Assembly (NCBI GenBank): GCA_051877515.1
Contig: JBJEIY010000050.1
Span: 124,001 to 188,000 of the forward strand
Source of the DNA: XBB1006 sp051877515
GTDB taxonomy: Bacteria; Bacillota; Clostridia; Lachnospirales; Lachnospiraceae
Direction: 5' to 3'
Length of the DNA stretch: 64,000 nucleotides
Position numbers and translations under genes: made by a program. The notes beneath the pieces are model-generated. The model worked only from the letters and a program-made list of their open reading frames with translations, did no database searches and was not told where the DNA came from. Below are positions 1-7,820 of the stretch, piece after piece (the first letter of the stretch is position 1; every line of letters starts with the position of its first letter).

Positions 1-350
1 ATTTCCAGTTCATCTCCCGTAAGATCTGTTAACAGCTGTACATTCCTGGCCTTTTCGTACTGCTCCAAAATCCTCTTCTTCTGCTGCTCCTCCATGGTCA
101 GCACCAGGGTGTCATCGGCAAAATCTTCTTCCCTGAGCTGTTCACTGAGGAAATTGGGACAATTAAGCCCATTACTTATAAGCACTGCCTCCACCTTCTG
201 GTTCATGGGTTCGGGAAAAAGTACCACCAACCCTCTGGCTTGTGCCGTTACTTCTTCTTCCCTGTTATATTCATCGAAAATGGCCTTCGCCATAATGGCA
301 CGCTCATTTCCGTGATCCTCCACAAAAATGATCTTCCTGATATCTGCCAT
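1..350 (-). CDS. Low-molecular-weight phosphotyrosine phosphatase-like protein, catalytic Cys absent (partial)
   Basis: The reading frame starts at an ATG at 350 behind an AAAGGAAAG ribosome binding site and runs off the left edge, so the C-terminus is missing. About 116 residues are visible. The N-terminus (KIIFV..., then MAKAIF near residue 20), a central VLTMEEQQ stretch and a late LLTDLTGDELEI stretch align with low-molecular-weight protein-tyrosine/arginine phosphatases. The P-loop CX5RS is replaced by E-D-H-G-N-E-R-A: the nucleophilic Cys is Glu11 and the Ser after Arg17 is Ala. It lies 27 nt after tsaC/sua5, the usual neighbour of the YwlE-type phosphatase. Catalysis seems unlikely; a binding or scaffold role is inference. 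Confidence 0.75.
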   Translation of the reverse strand, partial: MADIRKIIFVEDHGNERAIMAKAIFDEYNREEEVTAQARGLVVLFPEPMNQKVEAVLISNGLNCPNFLSEQLREEDFADDTLVLTMEEQQKKRILEQYEKARNVQLLTDLTGDELE

Positions 351-377
351 ATACTTCTTTCCTTTCCCGGAATACTT

Positions 378-1472
378 TTATTCCACATGGATGACCTTGT
401 GGCCTGCTGCCCTGATCAGTCGATTCATTACTGCCTGTCCGACCCCCTTATCTGAAAAGCTTTCTGAGTATATGATGTCCATTTTTTCCTCGTCAAACTC
501 TCTCAGGACTTTATACAATTGTTTTGCAACCGAAGCATCATCTCCCTCATGGCCAATGGATTTTAAAACAAGAATGGATTTGCCGCTTCTTTCTTGCTCG
601 AGTTGCAAGTTTTCAAAAAGCGTGAGTGTCTCACTGGTGGCCATGATTCCACAACGACGGTTTGCCGCTGCTGCTTCCCCGGCAAGCTGAAGCATTTTCT
701 CTCCCACTTTCTTTTGGGACGTTCCCTGAACCAGAATGAGTTCTGCCTTTGGCGCATAATGGCGATATTTCATTCCGGGCGCCTTTGGTCTGGCATCTTT
801 GGAAGTTCCGTCAACCGCCGGATCTATAAATACTTCCCGGGACAAAACCTGTTCCATCATTTCTTTTGTAATATAACCCGGTCTTAGAATCGTAATCCTG
901 TCTTCCGTAAGATCCACAATGGTTGATTCTATTCCAATCCCCACCTGGCCTCCATCCAGGATCATGGGGATCTTACCATCCATATCCTGAAACACATGCT
1001 CTGCCATGGTTGGGCTGGGTCTGCCGGATGTGTTGGCACTGGGTGCTGCAATATACCCCCCTGCCGCTTTGATAAACGCCAGTGCAATGGGATGATCCGG
1101 CATCCGCACTGCCACAGTCTTTAAGCCCCCGGTGGTTTCGTCCGGAACCACTTCCTTCTTATTAAAGCACATGGTCAGAGGTCCCGGCCAGAAAGCATCC
1201 GCCAGTAAACCGGCCTCCTTCGGAAGTTGCCGCACAATACGCTTTAGCGCCTCAAACTCTGCAATATGAACGATCAACGGATTGTCAGAGGGTCTTCCCT
1301 TTGCTGCATAGATTTTCCCGGAAGCTGTAGGATTTAGTGCATCTGCTCCCAATCCGTAGACGGTCTCTGTAGGAAAAGCAACCAGCTCCCCTTGTTTTGC
1401 CAATTCCCCTGCTATCCGGATCTGGTTTTCATCTATATTTTGTTCATCAATTCTTACTACTTTTGTTACCAT
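378..1472 (-). CDS. L-threonylcarbamoyladenylate synthase (TsaC/Sua5 type)
   Basis: This cytoplasmic enzyme makes threonylcarbamoyl-AMP from Thr, bicarbonate and ATP, the first step of t6A37 modification in ANN-decoding tRNAs. The protein is about 364 aa: a YrdC/Sua5 catalytic domain (FPTETVYGLGADA early, then SDNPLIVHI and PSANTSGRPSPT) and the Sua5-specific C-terminal domain after the PGMKYRHYAPKA linker. An upstream Met at 1556 would overlap cwlD, so the internal ATG at 1472 is chosen. No Shine-Dalgarno precedes it. Instead a good promoter lies directly upstream, so the mRNA may be leaderless. The phosphatase-like gene follows closely. Confidence 0.93.
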   Translation of the reverse strand: MVTKVVRIDEQNIDENQIRIAGELAKQGELVAFPTETVYGLGADALNPTASGKIYAAKGRPSDNPLIVHIAEFEALKRIVRQLPKEAGLLADAFWPGPLTMCFNKKEVVPDETTGGLKTVAVRMPDHPIALAFIKAAGGYIAAPSANTSGRPSPTMAEHVFQDMDGKIPMILDGGQVGIGIESTIVDLTEDRITILRPGYITKEMMEQVLSREVFIDPAVDGTSKDARPKAPGMKYRHYAPKAELILVQGTSQKKVGEKMLQLAGEAAAANRRCGIMATSETLTLFENLQLEQERSGKSILVLKSIGHEGDDASVAKQLYKVLREFDEEKMDIIYSESFSDKGVGQAVMNRLIRAAGHKVIHVE

Positions 1473-1478
1473 AATTTT

Positions 1479-1506
1479 ATTATAACAGTTTTCGTTCAGT
1501 TGGCAA
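1479..1506 (-). promoter_or_regulatory. Candidate sigma-A promoter abutting the tsaC/sua5 start codon
   Basis: On the minus strand TTGCCA (1501-1506) and TATAAT (1479-1484) are separated by 16 nt. The -10 ends 6 nt before the ATG at 1472, so the predicted transcript begins at or next to the start codon. It lies in the gap between cwlD and sua5. The hexamers are directly seen; activity is inferred. Confidence 0.5.
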
Positions 1507-1509
1507 CCT

Positions 1510-2229
1510 TTAGCGGGAAAAGTAATCCAGGATACCATCACATACGGCAGATGCAATCTTTTTCTGATATTCCGTTTCCGAAAGTTTTTGTGCTTCTGAC
1601 TGGTTACTTAAAAATCCACATTCTACGATAATGGTCGGGCAACCGGAATGAACCAGGATATAATAGCTGGAATCCGCTTTCTCTATCCTGGTATTTTCAG
1701 GATCTACGTCCGATATCAGCCTCTTCTGGACCAAGGAAGCCAACTCTTTTCCCTTTTCCGATGCTGTATGGTAAAACACCTGCGCCCCATGGATTTCCGG
1801 GCTGGTGTAGCTGTTCTGATGGATACTGACACAAAGGTCGACTTCTTCTTGGTTGATGAGATCGATGCGGGCATTCATATCTTCTCCCTTTGATGCATTG
1901 GACTGCCCTGTAGCTGCCACGTCTTCTGTTCTGGTCATGATCACCCGGATTTTGTTTTTCTCCAGCTCTCCTTTTAAACAAGCGGCAATTTCCAAATTCA
2001 GATCTTTTTCCACCTGTCCTTCCACCCCTACTTTTCCGGGATCCTGTCCCCCATGGCCCGGGTCAACGACCACTGTATAAGCAGCGGTAGAATTCTCAGC
2101 TGTCCGTGCTTTTACCAGATCATTTTTTACATTTAACACGATCAGTGTAGTTAAGATAAGCGTACATAAGCCAAGCATCCATTCCTGTTTGTCTGCTTGG
2201 CTTATCTTTCTTCCTTGTTTTATTTTCAT
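1510..2229 (-). CDS. cwlD: N-acetylmuramoyl-L-alanine amidase, CwlD-like (Amidase_3)
   Basis: This is a zinc amidase that cuts the bond between MurNAc and the L-Ala of stem peptides. CwlD of spore formers acts with PdaA to make muramic delta-lactam in the spore cortex. The protein is about 239 aa. A membrane segment sits near residues 17-33, then the catalytic domain follows with VVDPGHGGQDPG (zinc His), a conserved Glu in VEKDLNLEIA, ISIHQN-type SIHQNSY and VECGFLSN near the end. The start at 2229 has an AAGGGA site; a longer form from 2292 is possible but less well supported. The GH18 protein precedes it, so both act on the envelope. The assignment to CwlD rather than another Amidase_3 protein rests on size, anchor and family resemblance. 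Confidence 0.85.
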   Translation of the reverse strand: MKIKQGRKISQADKQEWMLGLCTLILTTLIVLNVKNDLVKARTAENSTAAYTVVVDPGHGGQDPGKVGVEGQVEKDLNLEIAACLKGELEKNKIRVIMTRTEDVAATGQSNASKGEDMNARIDLINQEEVDLCVSIHQNSYTSPEIHGAQVFYHTASEKGKELASLVQKRLISDVDPENTRIEKADSSYYILVHSGCPTIIVECGFLSNQSEAQKLSETEYQKKIASAVCDGILDYFSR

Positions 2230-2304
2230 TATGAGTCCCTTTTTTGGCTTTCTACAATGTATGCAGCCAAAAGGGAAACATTCCTTTCCCACCGGGAGTC
2301 GGAT

Positions 2305-4020
2305 CTAGTTCCAGTATTTTAAAATCGTATTCCATACGGATGCTTTCTCAAAGCCCAGTTTCCAGAAAGAAACTCCTGCCAGTTCATTCTTTTCTGCCTC
2401 TTGCAGTTTTCTTGTCAGAGACTCTTCTTCCTCCATCCAGATCTGATAGATCTTTCCGGAATTCTCATACTCTGCGTAATACTGGGCACAGTCTTTATTC
2501 CAAACCGGCGTTGCCCCATTGACTTTTGCCATGTTTTCTGCCGTCTGCATACCCACTGCCTGACTGGCTGTTTTATACTCTGTTTTTTCACCGGCATCAT
2601 TTGATTTCGGTGTCAGTTCCCAGACTCTTGTATAAAACGGTAATCCCAGGATGATCTGTTCTTTTGGAACCTCTTTCAGTGTATTTTTTATTCCATCCTG
2701 CACATATCCGATGGAAGAAACACTTCCGGCCTCTGATCCGGCATAATGCTCATCATATGCCATAATTACAACATAATCTGCAAAAACAGCCTGTTCTGCT
2801 CTTTGGTAAAATGCCGTATAGGAAGAAGGAACGTAATTATCAACGGAAAGGATAATTCCATTGGCATGGCATTTTAACGATAATTCCCGGATAAACTGAA
2901 TATAGCCATCCCCCACATCTGTACTGAGAGCCTCCATATCCACATTGATTCCATCCAGTTTATATGCGATCGCTTTTGAAATCAGTGCACTGACCAACGA
3001 CTCCCGATAGGTAGTAGTGGTCAATACCTGTGTTGTATCTACGGAAGAATCCTCCAGATTACTTACCAACGCCCAGACCTGTACCCCCTGGGCGTGACAA
3101 TAATTAACATAGTCCGCACTGGCAAGACTTGCAATGGATCCCTTGCTGTCATTTAGATAAAACCAGGTTGGGGAGATTACATTTACTCCTTTTGTCCCGG
3201 ATAAAATGTTGGCAACCTCTCCATTTGCCGCTGTATTCGTTACCTGATGCCAGGCCATAGTGATCTTTTCGTCCAAAAACTCATGGGCAAAATCTTCCTC
3301 TATTTCTTCCACTTCAATGGTCATCTCTTCTGCTTTTCCCAGCCTGGAATTCTTTATGTATCCCCGAAAACCATCCCGGGTAAGAATATTGCTCCACTTA
3401 TCTCCTTTTTCCAGTACTATGACCTTCTGATTCTTTTGTATTTCTGTCAGGATCTCACTCTTAATGCCGCCCCGGTACCGCACCTGGGTGTCTTTCTTAA
3501 TGGTGGCCTCTTCCACGGTACGACTTTGGGTATTGATCACAACCCTATATGGATCGGAATAAAATTCATAGTCCAGGGCCGTATTTTCCTTAATATAGTC
3601 CAGGTTAACGTATACCTTCTCTCCCTCCAGAATCAGAATCTTACCATACTCACTGGCGATCTTCTTGTTTCCTATATAATAATCACTGTTGTCCGGTTCC
3701 ACCAGCCAGATATCCTTACTCGTGGTGTATAGCAGCTTTCCTTCATTTTGATCCCAGTAAAAGCGACTGTTGATTCCATCATGAAGGGTTTCATATTCTA
3801 CATAAACCCGATCATCGTTATACAGCGCATGTTCCGTCAACTGCTGCCCATCAAGGATGATCGCCATTTGATCTTCCCTCGTAATATTAAAATAAGCGTT
3901 TAAGTCTGCTTTTTCTTTTCCCGGTGTATATCGTTTTATTAATAAGGTCATTCCTATTATCAGCCACAACACCATTATTAATAAGGCTGCTGCCAGAATA
4001 GGTACCGATTTTCTTTTCAT
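2305..4020 (-). CDS. Membrane-anchored glycoside hydrolase family 18 protein with SH3-like domain
   Basis: A 571-aa protein with an N-terminal signal-anchor (residues about 7-28), a stalk resembling copper-amine-oxidase N-terminal domains (to about 165), a bacterial SH3-like segment (about 175-235, ending GFRGYIKNSRLG) and a GH18 barrel. The GH18 active-site motif reads DGINVDMEAL: the catalytic Glu and the preceding Asp are kept, but the usual second Asp of DGxDxDxE is Asn. This architecture is typical of spore or cell-wall N-acetylglucosaminidases such as YaaH/YdhD. It sits just upstream of cwlD with which it may be co-transcribed. The substrate is likely peptidoglycan GlcNAc linkages, by family inference. 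Confidence 0.85.
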   Translation of the reverse strand: MKRKSVPILAAALLIMVLWLIIGMTLLIKRYTPGKEKADLNAYFNITREDQMAIILDGQQLTEHALYNDDRVYVEYETLHDGINSRFYWDQNEGKLLYTTSKDIWLVEPDNSDYYIGNKKIASEYGKILILEGEKVYVNLDYIKENTALDYEFYSDPYRVVINTQSRTVEEATIKKDTQVRYRGGIKSEILTEIQKNQKVIVLEKGDKWSNILTRDGFRGYIKNSRLGKAEEMTIEVEEIEEDFAHEFLDEKITMAWHQVTNTAANGEVANILSGTKGVNVISPTWFYLNDSKGSIASLASADYVNYCHAQGVQVWALVSNLEDSSVDTTQVLTTTTYRESLVSALISKAIAYKLDGINVDMEALSTDVGDGYIQFIRELSLKCHANGIILSVDNYVPSSYTAFYQRAEQAVFADYVVIMAYDEHYAGSEAGSVSSIGYVQDGIKNTLKEVPKEQIILGLPFYTRVWELTPKSNDAGEKTEYKTASQAVGMQTAENMAKVNGATPVWNKDCAQYYAEYENSGKIYQIWMEEEESLTRKLQEAEKNELAGVSFWKLGFEKASVWNTILKYWN

Positions 4021-4092
4021 ATCCGTATTTCCCTGCCTCTTTCTTCTATAGTCTATGCTCTAAAGTATATCATATATTTTCCGAGAAAGCCA

Positions 4093-4124
4093 CAAAAAAG
4101 GGGCATGCTCTATGGCATACCCCT
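4093..4124 (-). terminator. Rho-independent terminator of the kinase operon
   Basis: On the minus strand a 9-bp stem (GGGGTATGC / GCATGCCCC, one G-U pair) with a 6-nt loop is followed by TTTTTTG. It lies after the 54-aa ORF and before the GH18 gene, ending the kinase operon. Confidence 0.85.
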
Positions 4125-4169
4125 TCCAGCGGTTAAATGTTATTAGCGTTGTAACATTTCTCTTACAAT

Positions 4170-4334
4170 CTAGTGTTTTCCATATTTGTCGATTACATGC
4201 TGTACAGTTCTTTTGATGATATCCCCGTTGTTGTCAATTACATAGTCATGCATGTAACACCCTTCTTCTTTTACGCAGATTGTATCGATTACAACATTCT
4301 GTGGAGACAAGCTCCCCATATTACTTTCATTCAT
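4170..4334 (-). CDS. Small protein of unknown function (54 aa) at the end of the kinase operon
   Basis: An ATG at 4334 opens a 54-codon frame ending in TAG at 4170. The product starts MNESNMGSLSPQNVVIDTIC and ends in a hydrophilic segment containing YVIDNNGDIIKRTVQHVIDK. It has two Cys (residues 20 and 26) and no membrane segment. The ribosome binding site is weak (AAAAGAT). It lies 39 nt after, and in the same frame as, the MinD-like gene, separated by one TGA, and before the operon terminator. Its regular codon use and position between gene and terminator argue for a real gene. I do not recognise the family. Confidence 0.5.
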   Translation of the reverse strand: MNESNMGSLSPQNVVIDTICVKEEGCYMHDYVIDNNGDIIKRTVQHVIDKYGKH

Positions 4335-4373
4335 GTTATCTTTTGTACGTATATACGAAAACAGCTGGATCCA

Positions 4374-4949
4374 TCAGTGTGTGATATATTTTTCCTCACA
4401 GGCCAGCAGGTATAATTCTTTTACCTCTTCAACTCGCAGATGAAACGGATCCTCGATATAGATCCATGGTTTCATTTGGAAACCGGTCTTTTTTCTTATG
4501 ATTTTTCTGTTCACTTTTCCCTCGGTTACCAACATGCAATCCCATAGATCTTTTGTTCCCCCGTATTCCAGGTAATGACACAGATTCTGTATCCTCCACG
4601 GGAGCAGACTGCATAAAAGAATTCTTCTGGTACACAGATTCAAAGCAATCGGATACGCTTCCGTATTATCACCGCAGTCAATGATCAGAAAGATATTCTC
4701 TCTGGCTGCCAATCTGACTGCTGTATCCTGATCTGCACCCGGTATGAATGTGACACCCTCCACCCGGAAACCGCCATCGATATCCACGATATCCTCATTA
4801 AAAAATCTTCTTATTTTTGTATAGATGTATCGATTGCCCATTTCCAGGATCACGATTTCTTTCCATTTCTTACCGTTTGCCATTGCTGCCAGCGCGATGG
4901 ATAGTATCGTCGCGGCCTGAGCATTTTCAAATCCGGCTATTGCGATCAT
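4374..4949 (-). CDS. MinD/CpaE-like protein with degenerate P-loop
   Basis: A 191-aa protein. The first strand and helix (IAIAGF then SIALAAMANGK) and later VILEMGN and FLIIDCGDN look like the Walker A, switch and Walker B strands of a MinD/ParA/CpaE ATPase. The P-loop itself (GFENAQAAT) has lost the Lys and Gly residues of the GKGGVGKT type, so nucleotide binding is doubtful. It lies 72 nt downstream of the kinase-MinD fusion on the same strand, before the 54-aa ORF and terminator. The two MinD-like domains may form a heterodimer with one active partner; that is inference. It could also be a diverged receiver-like partner of a Flp-pilus CpaE, though no pilus genes are nearby. Confidence 0.5.
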   Translation of the reverse strand: MIAIAGFENAQAATILSIALAAMANGKKWKEIVILEMGNRYIYTKIRRFFNEDIVDIDGGFRVEGVTFIPGADQDTAVRLAARENIFLIIDCGDNTEAYPIALNLCTRRILLCSLLPWRIQNLCHYLEYGGTKDLWDCMLVTEGKVNRKIIRKKTGFQMKPWIYIEDPFHLRVEEVKELYLLACEEKYITH

Positions 4950-5021
4950 GTTTTTTCTGCTGTCTTTTCTTTTATGAAATCCTGATTGAACTGTTTTCGT
5001 AAACCTACCCTTTCTACCTTT

Positions 5022-6338
5022 CTATTGTAATCTTTTTTCTGACTGTACAAATTCCTGCAGTTGCCGACAAAGTATTCTACATTGACGACGTCCCGGTCTG
5101 AATGGATTACTCAGAGCCGGAATATGAATTATCTTTTTTCCAATGAGTCCGGCAAGTCTGCGGGATTCCTCTTCTGTCTGAAGACTGGATATGTAGGTAC
5201 AATGTGACAGGCTGCTTGTATCCTGTGCCACCTGATAACTCTTGTCCTCTTCCCACGGTCTTGCTCCCAAAACCACAAAAACCTGTTCGTAATTCTGCAG
5301 CATGGTATTCGGACCTATCACCCCAAGATCTTCCACAATAATCTCAGGGGGATTTTTCTTATACGCAACCTCCTTTATATTTTCTTGATCCACAAAAATC
5401 CCATAATCCGGCAAAGCCCGAAAACACCCCTTCCAAATAGGTTTGAAGTCCTGCCTCTTTGATGGGCATAAAGAGCTTCCCATGATCCAACGATCCTTTT
5501 GTGTTTCCTGATAACAGGCAGAATAGCCCATTTTGTTAAGGCAGCTTGTTAACATAACCGAAGTAAATGTAGTTCCTACCCTCGGCTGGCTACCTACAAC
5601 TGCTATCTTCATTTTGAGATTGACGTCATGCTTCTCTGATTTTCTTGTTTGTAATCGGGATAATGTCTGAATAACCGGCTGAAGTGTCTGGTATCTTGCA
5701 CTTGGGTCTTCCCGGATCATCTGATCGATCATGGACTGAATGGTGGTGACCATGGTTCCACGATCGCGAAACTCCGTTTTCTGAAACATTTCGTGAAACA
5801 GAATCCCCAGACTGTAGACATCGGATGCTGTGGTAGCACATTGACTGTTCACAACTTCCGGTGCCGTATATGGTTTGGTACCATAACAAATATTTTCGGC
5901 TCTTCCATCTTTTGTCACAGATGTCAGCCCATAATCTATCAAATACACCTGCTCTTTACGCACCAAAAAATGCTCCTGCTTCACATCAAGATATAAAATG
6001 GGCCCATCTTCCTGACTGTGCAAACAGCATAACAAGGTTGCCATTTGAAGACTGTAGCTGATAAATTGTTCTTGGGAAATAGCTTGCATCAGAATAGAAT
6101 GCAATGATGTTCCGGGTATGAATTCCTCCACAATGACTTCTTCGTCATCCGTTAACTCATAGTCATAGAGTTCCGGAATTCCCGGATAAGACAAGTTCTT
6201 TAGGATCAGAACTTCCTGTTGATGTTGGCTCCCGGAAGGAGCGTCGCTCTTTCGTTGTTTCATTACCAAAAGCTTCGACAACTCTCTATGTTGAACCAAA
6301 TATACGTTACTGTAACTCCCCTCACCTAGCAATTGCAA
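5022..6338 (-). CDS. Serine/threonine protein kinase fused to MinD/ParA-like domain
   Basis: A eukaryotic-type kinase domain (residues 1-230 from the TTG at 6338) carries GEGSYSNV, Lys27 in VMK, Glu42, catalytic loop YLDVKQEHFL, DYG at 135-137 and APE at 159-161. HRD is changed to YLD and the catalytic-loop Asn is His123. After a short linker the C-terminal part begins KIAVVGSQPRVGTT (about 244-257), a deviant Walker A, and contains IIVEDLGVIG, so it is MinD/CpaE-like. No transmembrane sensor is present. No in-frame ATG or GTG exists upstream; a GTG at 6367 in the other frame suggests one base is missing or skipped (see findings). It heads an operon with the degenerate MinD-like protein and a 54-aa ORF. 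Confidence 0.8.
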   Translation of the reverse strand: MQLLGEGSYSNVYLVQHRELSKLLVMKQRKSDAPSGSQHQQEVLILKNLSYPGIPELYDYELTDDEEVIVEEFIPGTSLHSILMQAISQEQFISYSLQMATLLCCLHSQEDGPILYLDVKQEHFLVRKEQVYLIDYGLTSVTKDGRAENICYGTKPYTAPEVVNSQCATTASDVYSLGILFHEMFQKTEFRDRGTMVTTIQSMIDQMIREDPSARYQTLQPVIQTLSRLQTRKSEKHDVNLKMKIAVVGSQPRVGTTFTSVMLTSCLNKMGYSACYQETQKDRWIMGSSLCPSKRQDFKPIWKGCFRALPDYGIFVDQENIKEVAYKKNPPEIIVEDLGVIGPNTMLQNYEQVFVVLGARPWEEDKSYQVAQDTSSLSHCTYISSLQTEEESRRLAGLIGKKIIHIPALSNPFRPGRRQCRILCRQLQEFVQSEKRLQ

Positions 6339-6418
6339 AATATCATATCTTGCTTGTAATTTTTCACTAACCTCTTTCTAAACCTCCCTTTTGACGACTC
6401 TGCCAATCTCATGAGGCA

Positions 6419-6447
6419 AATATATCACAAAGTTTTCAGAAATGCAA
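6419..6447 (-). promoter_or_regulatory. Promoter of the kinase operon
   Basis: On the minus strand TTGCAT (6442-6447), a 17-nt spacer and TATATT (6419-6424) form a sigma-A-like promoter. Transcription would begin near 6412, where an ATG opens a 28-codon frame that overlaps the kinase start. Confidence 0.55.
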
Positions 6448-6533
6448 CACAAAATTTTCACATTTTAAAAGTCCGGAAGATAACTTTTCCCTTTCCAGCC
6501 AGCTTTTCCCTCAAAAAGTTTAGCCTTTCTAAC

Positions 6534-6562
6534 TTGACCTAATGTATTGCTTGCTTTATAAT
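6534..6562 (+). promoter_or_regulatory. mecA promoter
   Basis: TTGACC (6534-6539), a 17-nt spacer and a perfect TATAAT (6557-6562) precede mecA, giving a 5' leader of about 115 nt. Confidence 0.75.
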
Positions 6563-6684
6563 CAGTTATAATCTATGTACCATAACTGTTTATGGGCATA
6601 GAATGTAGGGAAAAAGTATTTCGCGGCAACAGGCCGTAATCGTGACATAAGTTTACATCAATTTTTAAGTTAGGAAGTGATTGA

Positions 6685-7461
6685 ATGAGAATTGAAAAAG
6701 TAAACGACACCCAGATCCGTTGTACCCTTACAAAAGAAGACCTTGCAGAAAGACAGATAAAACTAAGCGAGCTTGCTTATGGATCAGAAAAAGCCAAGAA
6801 TCTGTTTCGTGACATGATGCAGCAAGCTGCTTTTGAATTTGGTTTTGAAGCAGATAATATCCCTCTCATGGTGGAGGCTATTCCGCTTTCTACCGAATCT
6901 ATTATTTTAATCATCACTAAGGTTGAATATCCGGAAGAACTGGACACCCGGTTTTCCCAGTTTTCACCGGCTTCGGAAGAAGATGATCCGGAAGAGGGTC
7001 TTTCCCAGGTGGAACAACCGTTGCTGGAAGGCGCTGAAGATATCATGAATCTTCTGAATCGCTTGAAAGAACGCGCCACCAAACCGGAGGATTCCAAAAC
7101 AGATACTTCTATAGACCGGTCCCCGGATGCAAAAGATAAAGTCATTCAGGAGACCAAGCAGCCGGTTAACCTTACAAAATTGTTTGTTTTTCACCGATTA
7201 CAGGATGTGGAGCAGGTTGCCGATGTATTGAAGGGTGTCTGCTTTGGTGAAAATGAACTGTACCGAAACGCTAAAGATGGTAAATATTATCTGTTTTTGC
7301 ATCGGTCAGGTTACTCCTCCGAATCTTTCAGCAAAGTATGCAACATTTTATCTGAATACGCAAAACAGATCCATTATACCAATGCCACGGAAGCTTTTTT
7401 TAAAGAGCATTTTCAACCGGTCATTGAAAAATTTGCTTTGCAGACTTTATCCGATCTTTAA
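6685..7461 (+). CDS. mecA: Adaptor protein MecA
   Basis: MecA targets proteins to the ClpC/ClpP protease; in Bacillus it controls ComK degradation. The 258-aa protein shows the N-terminal substrate-binding domain (MRIEKVNDTQIRCTLTKEDL), an acidic, low-complexity linker around residues 95-150, and the C-terminal ClpC-binding domain (KLFVFHRLQDV onward, with YLFLHRSGYS). Ribosome binding site AGGAAG is 7 nt from the ATG. It is a monocistronic gene between its own promoter and a strong terminator. Confidence 0.93.
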   Translation: MRIEKVNDTQIRCTLTKEDLAERQIKLSELAYGSEKAKNLFRDMMQQAAFEFGFEADNIPLMVEAIPLSTESIILIITKVEYPEELDTRFSQFSPASEEDDPEEGLSQVEQPLLEGAEDIMNLLNRLKERATKPEDSKTDTSIDRSPDAKDKVIQETKQPVNLTKLFVFHRLQDVEQVADVLKGVCFGENELYRNAKDGKYYLFLHRSGYSSESFSKVCNILSEYAKQIHYTNATEAFFKEHFQPVIEKFALQTLSDL

Positions 7462-7463
7462 TC

Positions 7464-7516
7464 AAAAAGACTTCGTTGTTTAAGCTTTCATCTGCTTAAG
7501 CAACGAAGTCTTTCTT
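7464..7516. terminator. Bidirectional terminator between mecA and the DUF1858 gene
   Basis: A stem of at least 13 bp (AAAGACTTCGTTG / CAACGAAGTCTTT), extended by TTTAAGC/GCTTAAG-type pairing, has a T-rich tail on both strands. It serves mecA and the convergent small gene. Confidence 0.9.
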
Positions 7517-7534
7517 GTTTCATCTATGCTCTTA

Positions 7535-7741
7535 CTACTCCTGGCTTGCTAAAAACTCATTGATGGTATCTACCAGAGCATCCGGATCAATACCATGAAC
7601 TGCCGCTGCATCTTCAATGGACTCCATCTGAGATGACGGGCAACCCAGACAGTGCATTCCGATTCCCATAAGAATTGGTGCTACGTTTGCATTAATGTTC
7701 AGTAATTCGCCGATCATGGTCTGCTTTGTTACCTGTGCCAT
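7535..7741 (-). CDS. DUF1858 domain protein (redox-disulfide-type small protein)
   Basis: A 68-aa cytosolic protein with the DUF1858 pattern: TIGELL-like opening, then GMHCLGCPSS carrying a CxxC, then a helix ending DALVDTINEFLAS. The family occurs alone or fused to hybrid-cluster and other redox proteins, and its CxxC is thought to be redox active. The AGGAAAG site is close to the ATG. It is divergent from the ferredoxin gene, which agrees with a redox role. The partner is unknown. Confidence 0.85.
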   Translation of the reverse strand: MAQVTKQTMIGELLNINANVAPILMGIGMHCLGCPSSQMESIEDAAAVHGIDPDALVDTINEFLASQE

Positions 7742-7820
7742 ATCGCTTTCCTCCTTATATTCTTTTCCATAGCCATTATATAACTTTTATTTCCAAAAAG
7801 CAATTCTTTCCCTGTTCCAC

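Larger units (their letters stand above)
6339..6684. other. Divergent intergenic region between kinase operon and mecA
   Basis: This gap of 346 bases holds divergent promoters and a mecA leader of about 115 nt. The leader contains a small CGGC/GCCG hairpin (6624-6636). I could match the leader to no known riboswitch and see no longer gene in it. Confidence 0.6.

Noticed and set aside
6570..6684. Riboswitch in the mecA leader
   Set aside because: The leader has a small hairpin but I could not match it to c-di-GMP, c-di-AMP, FMN or other classes.
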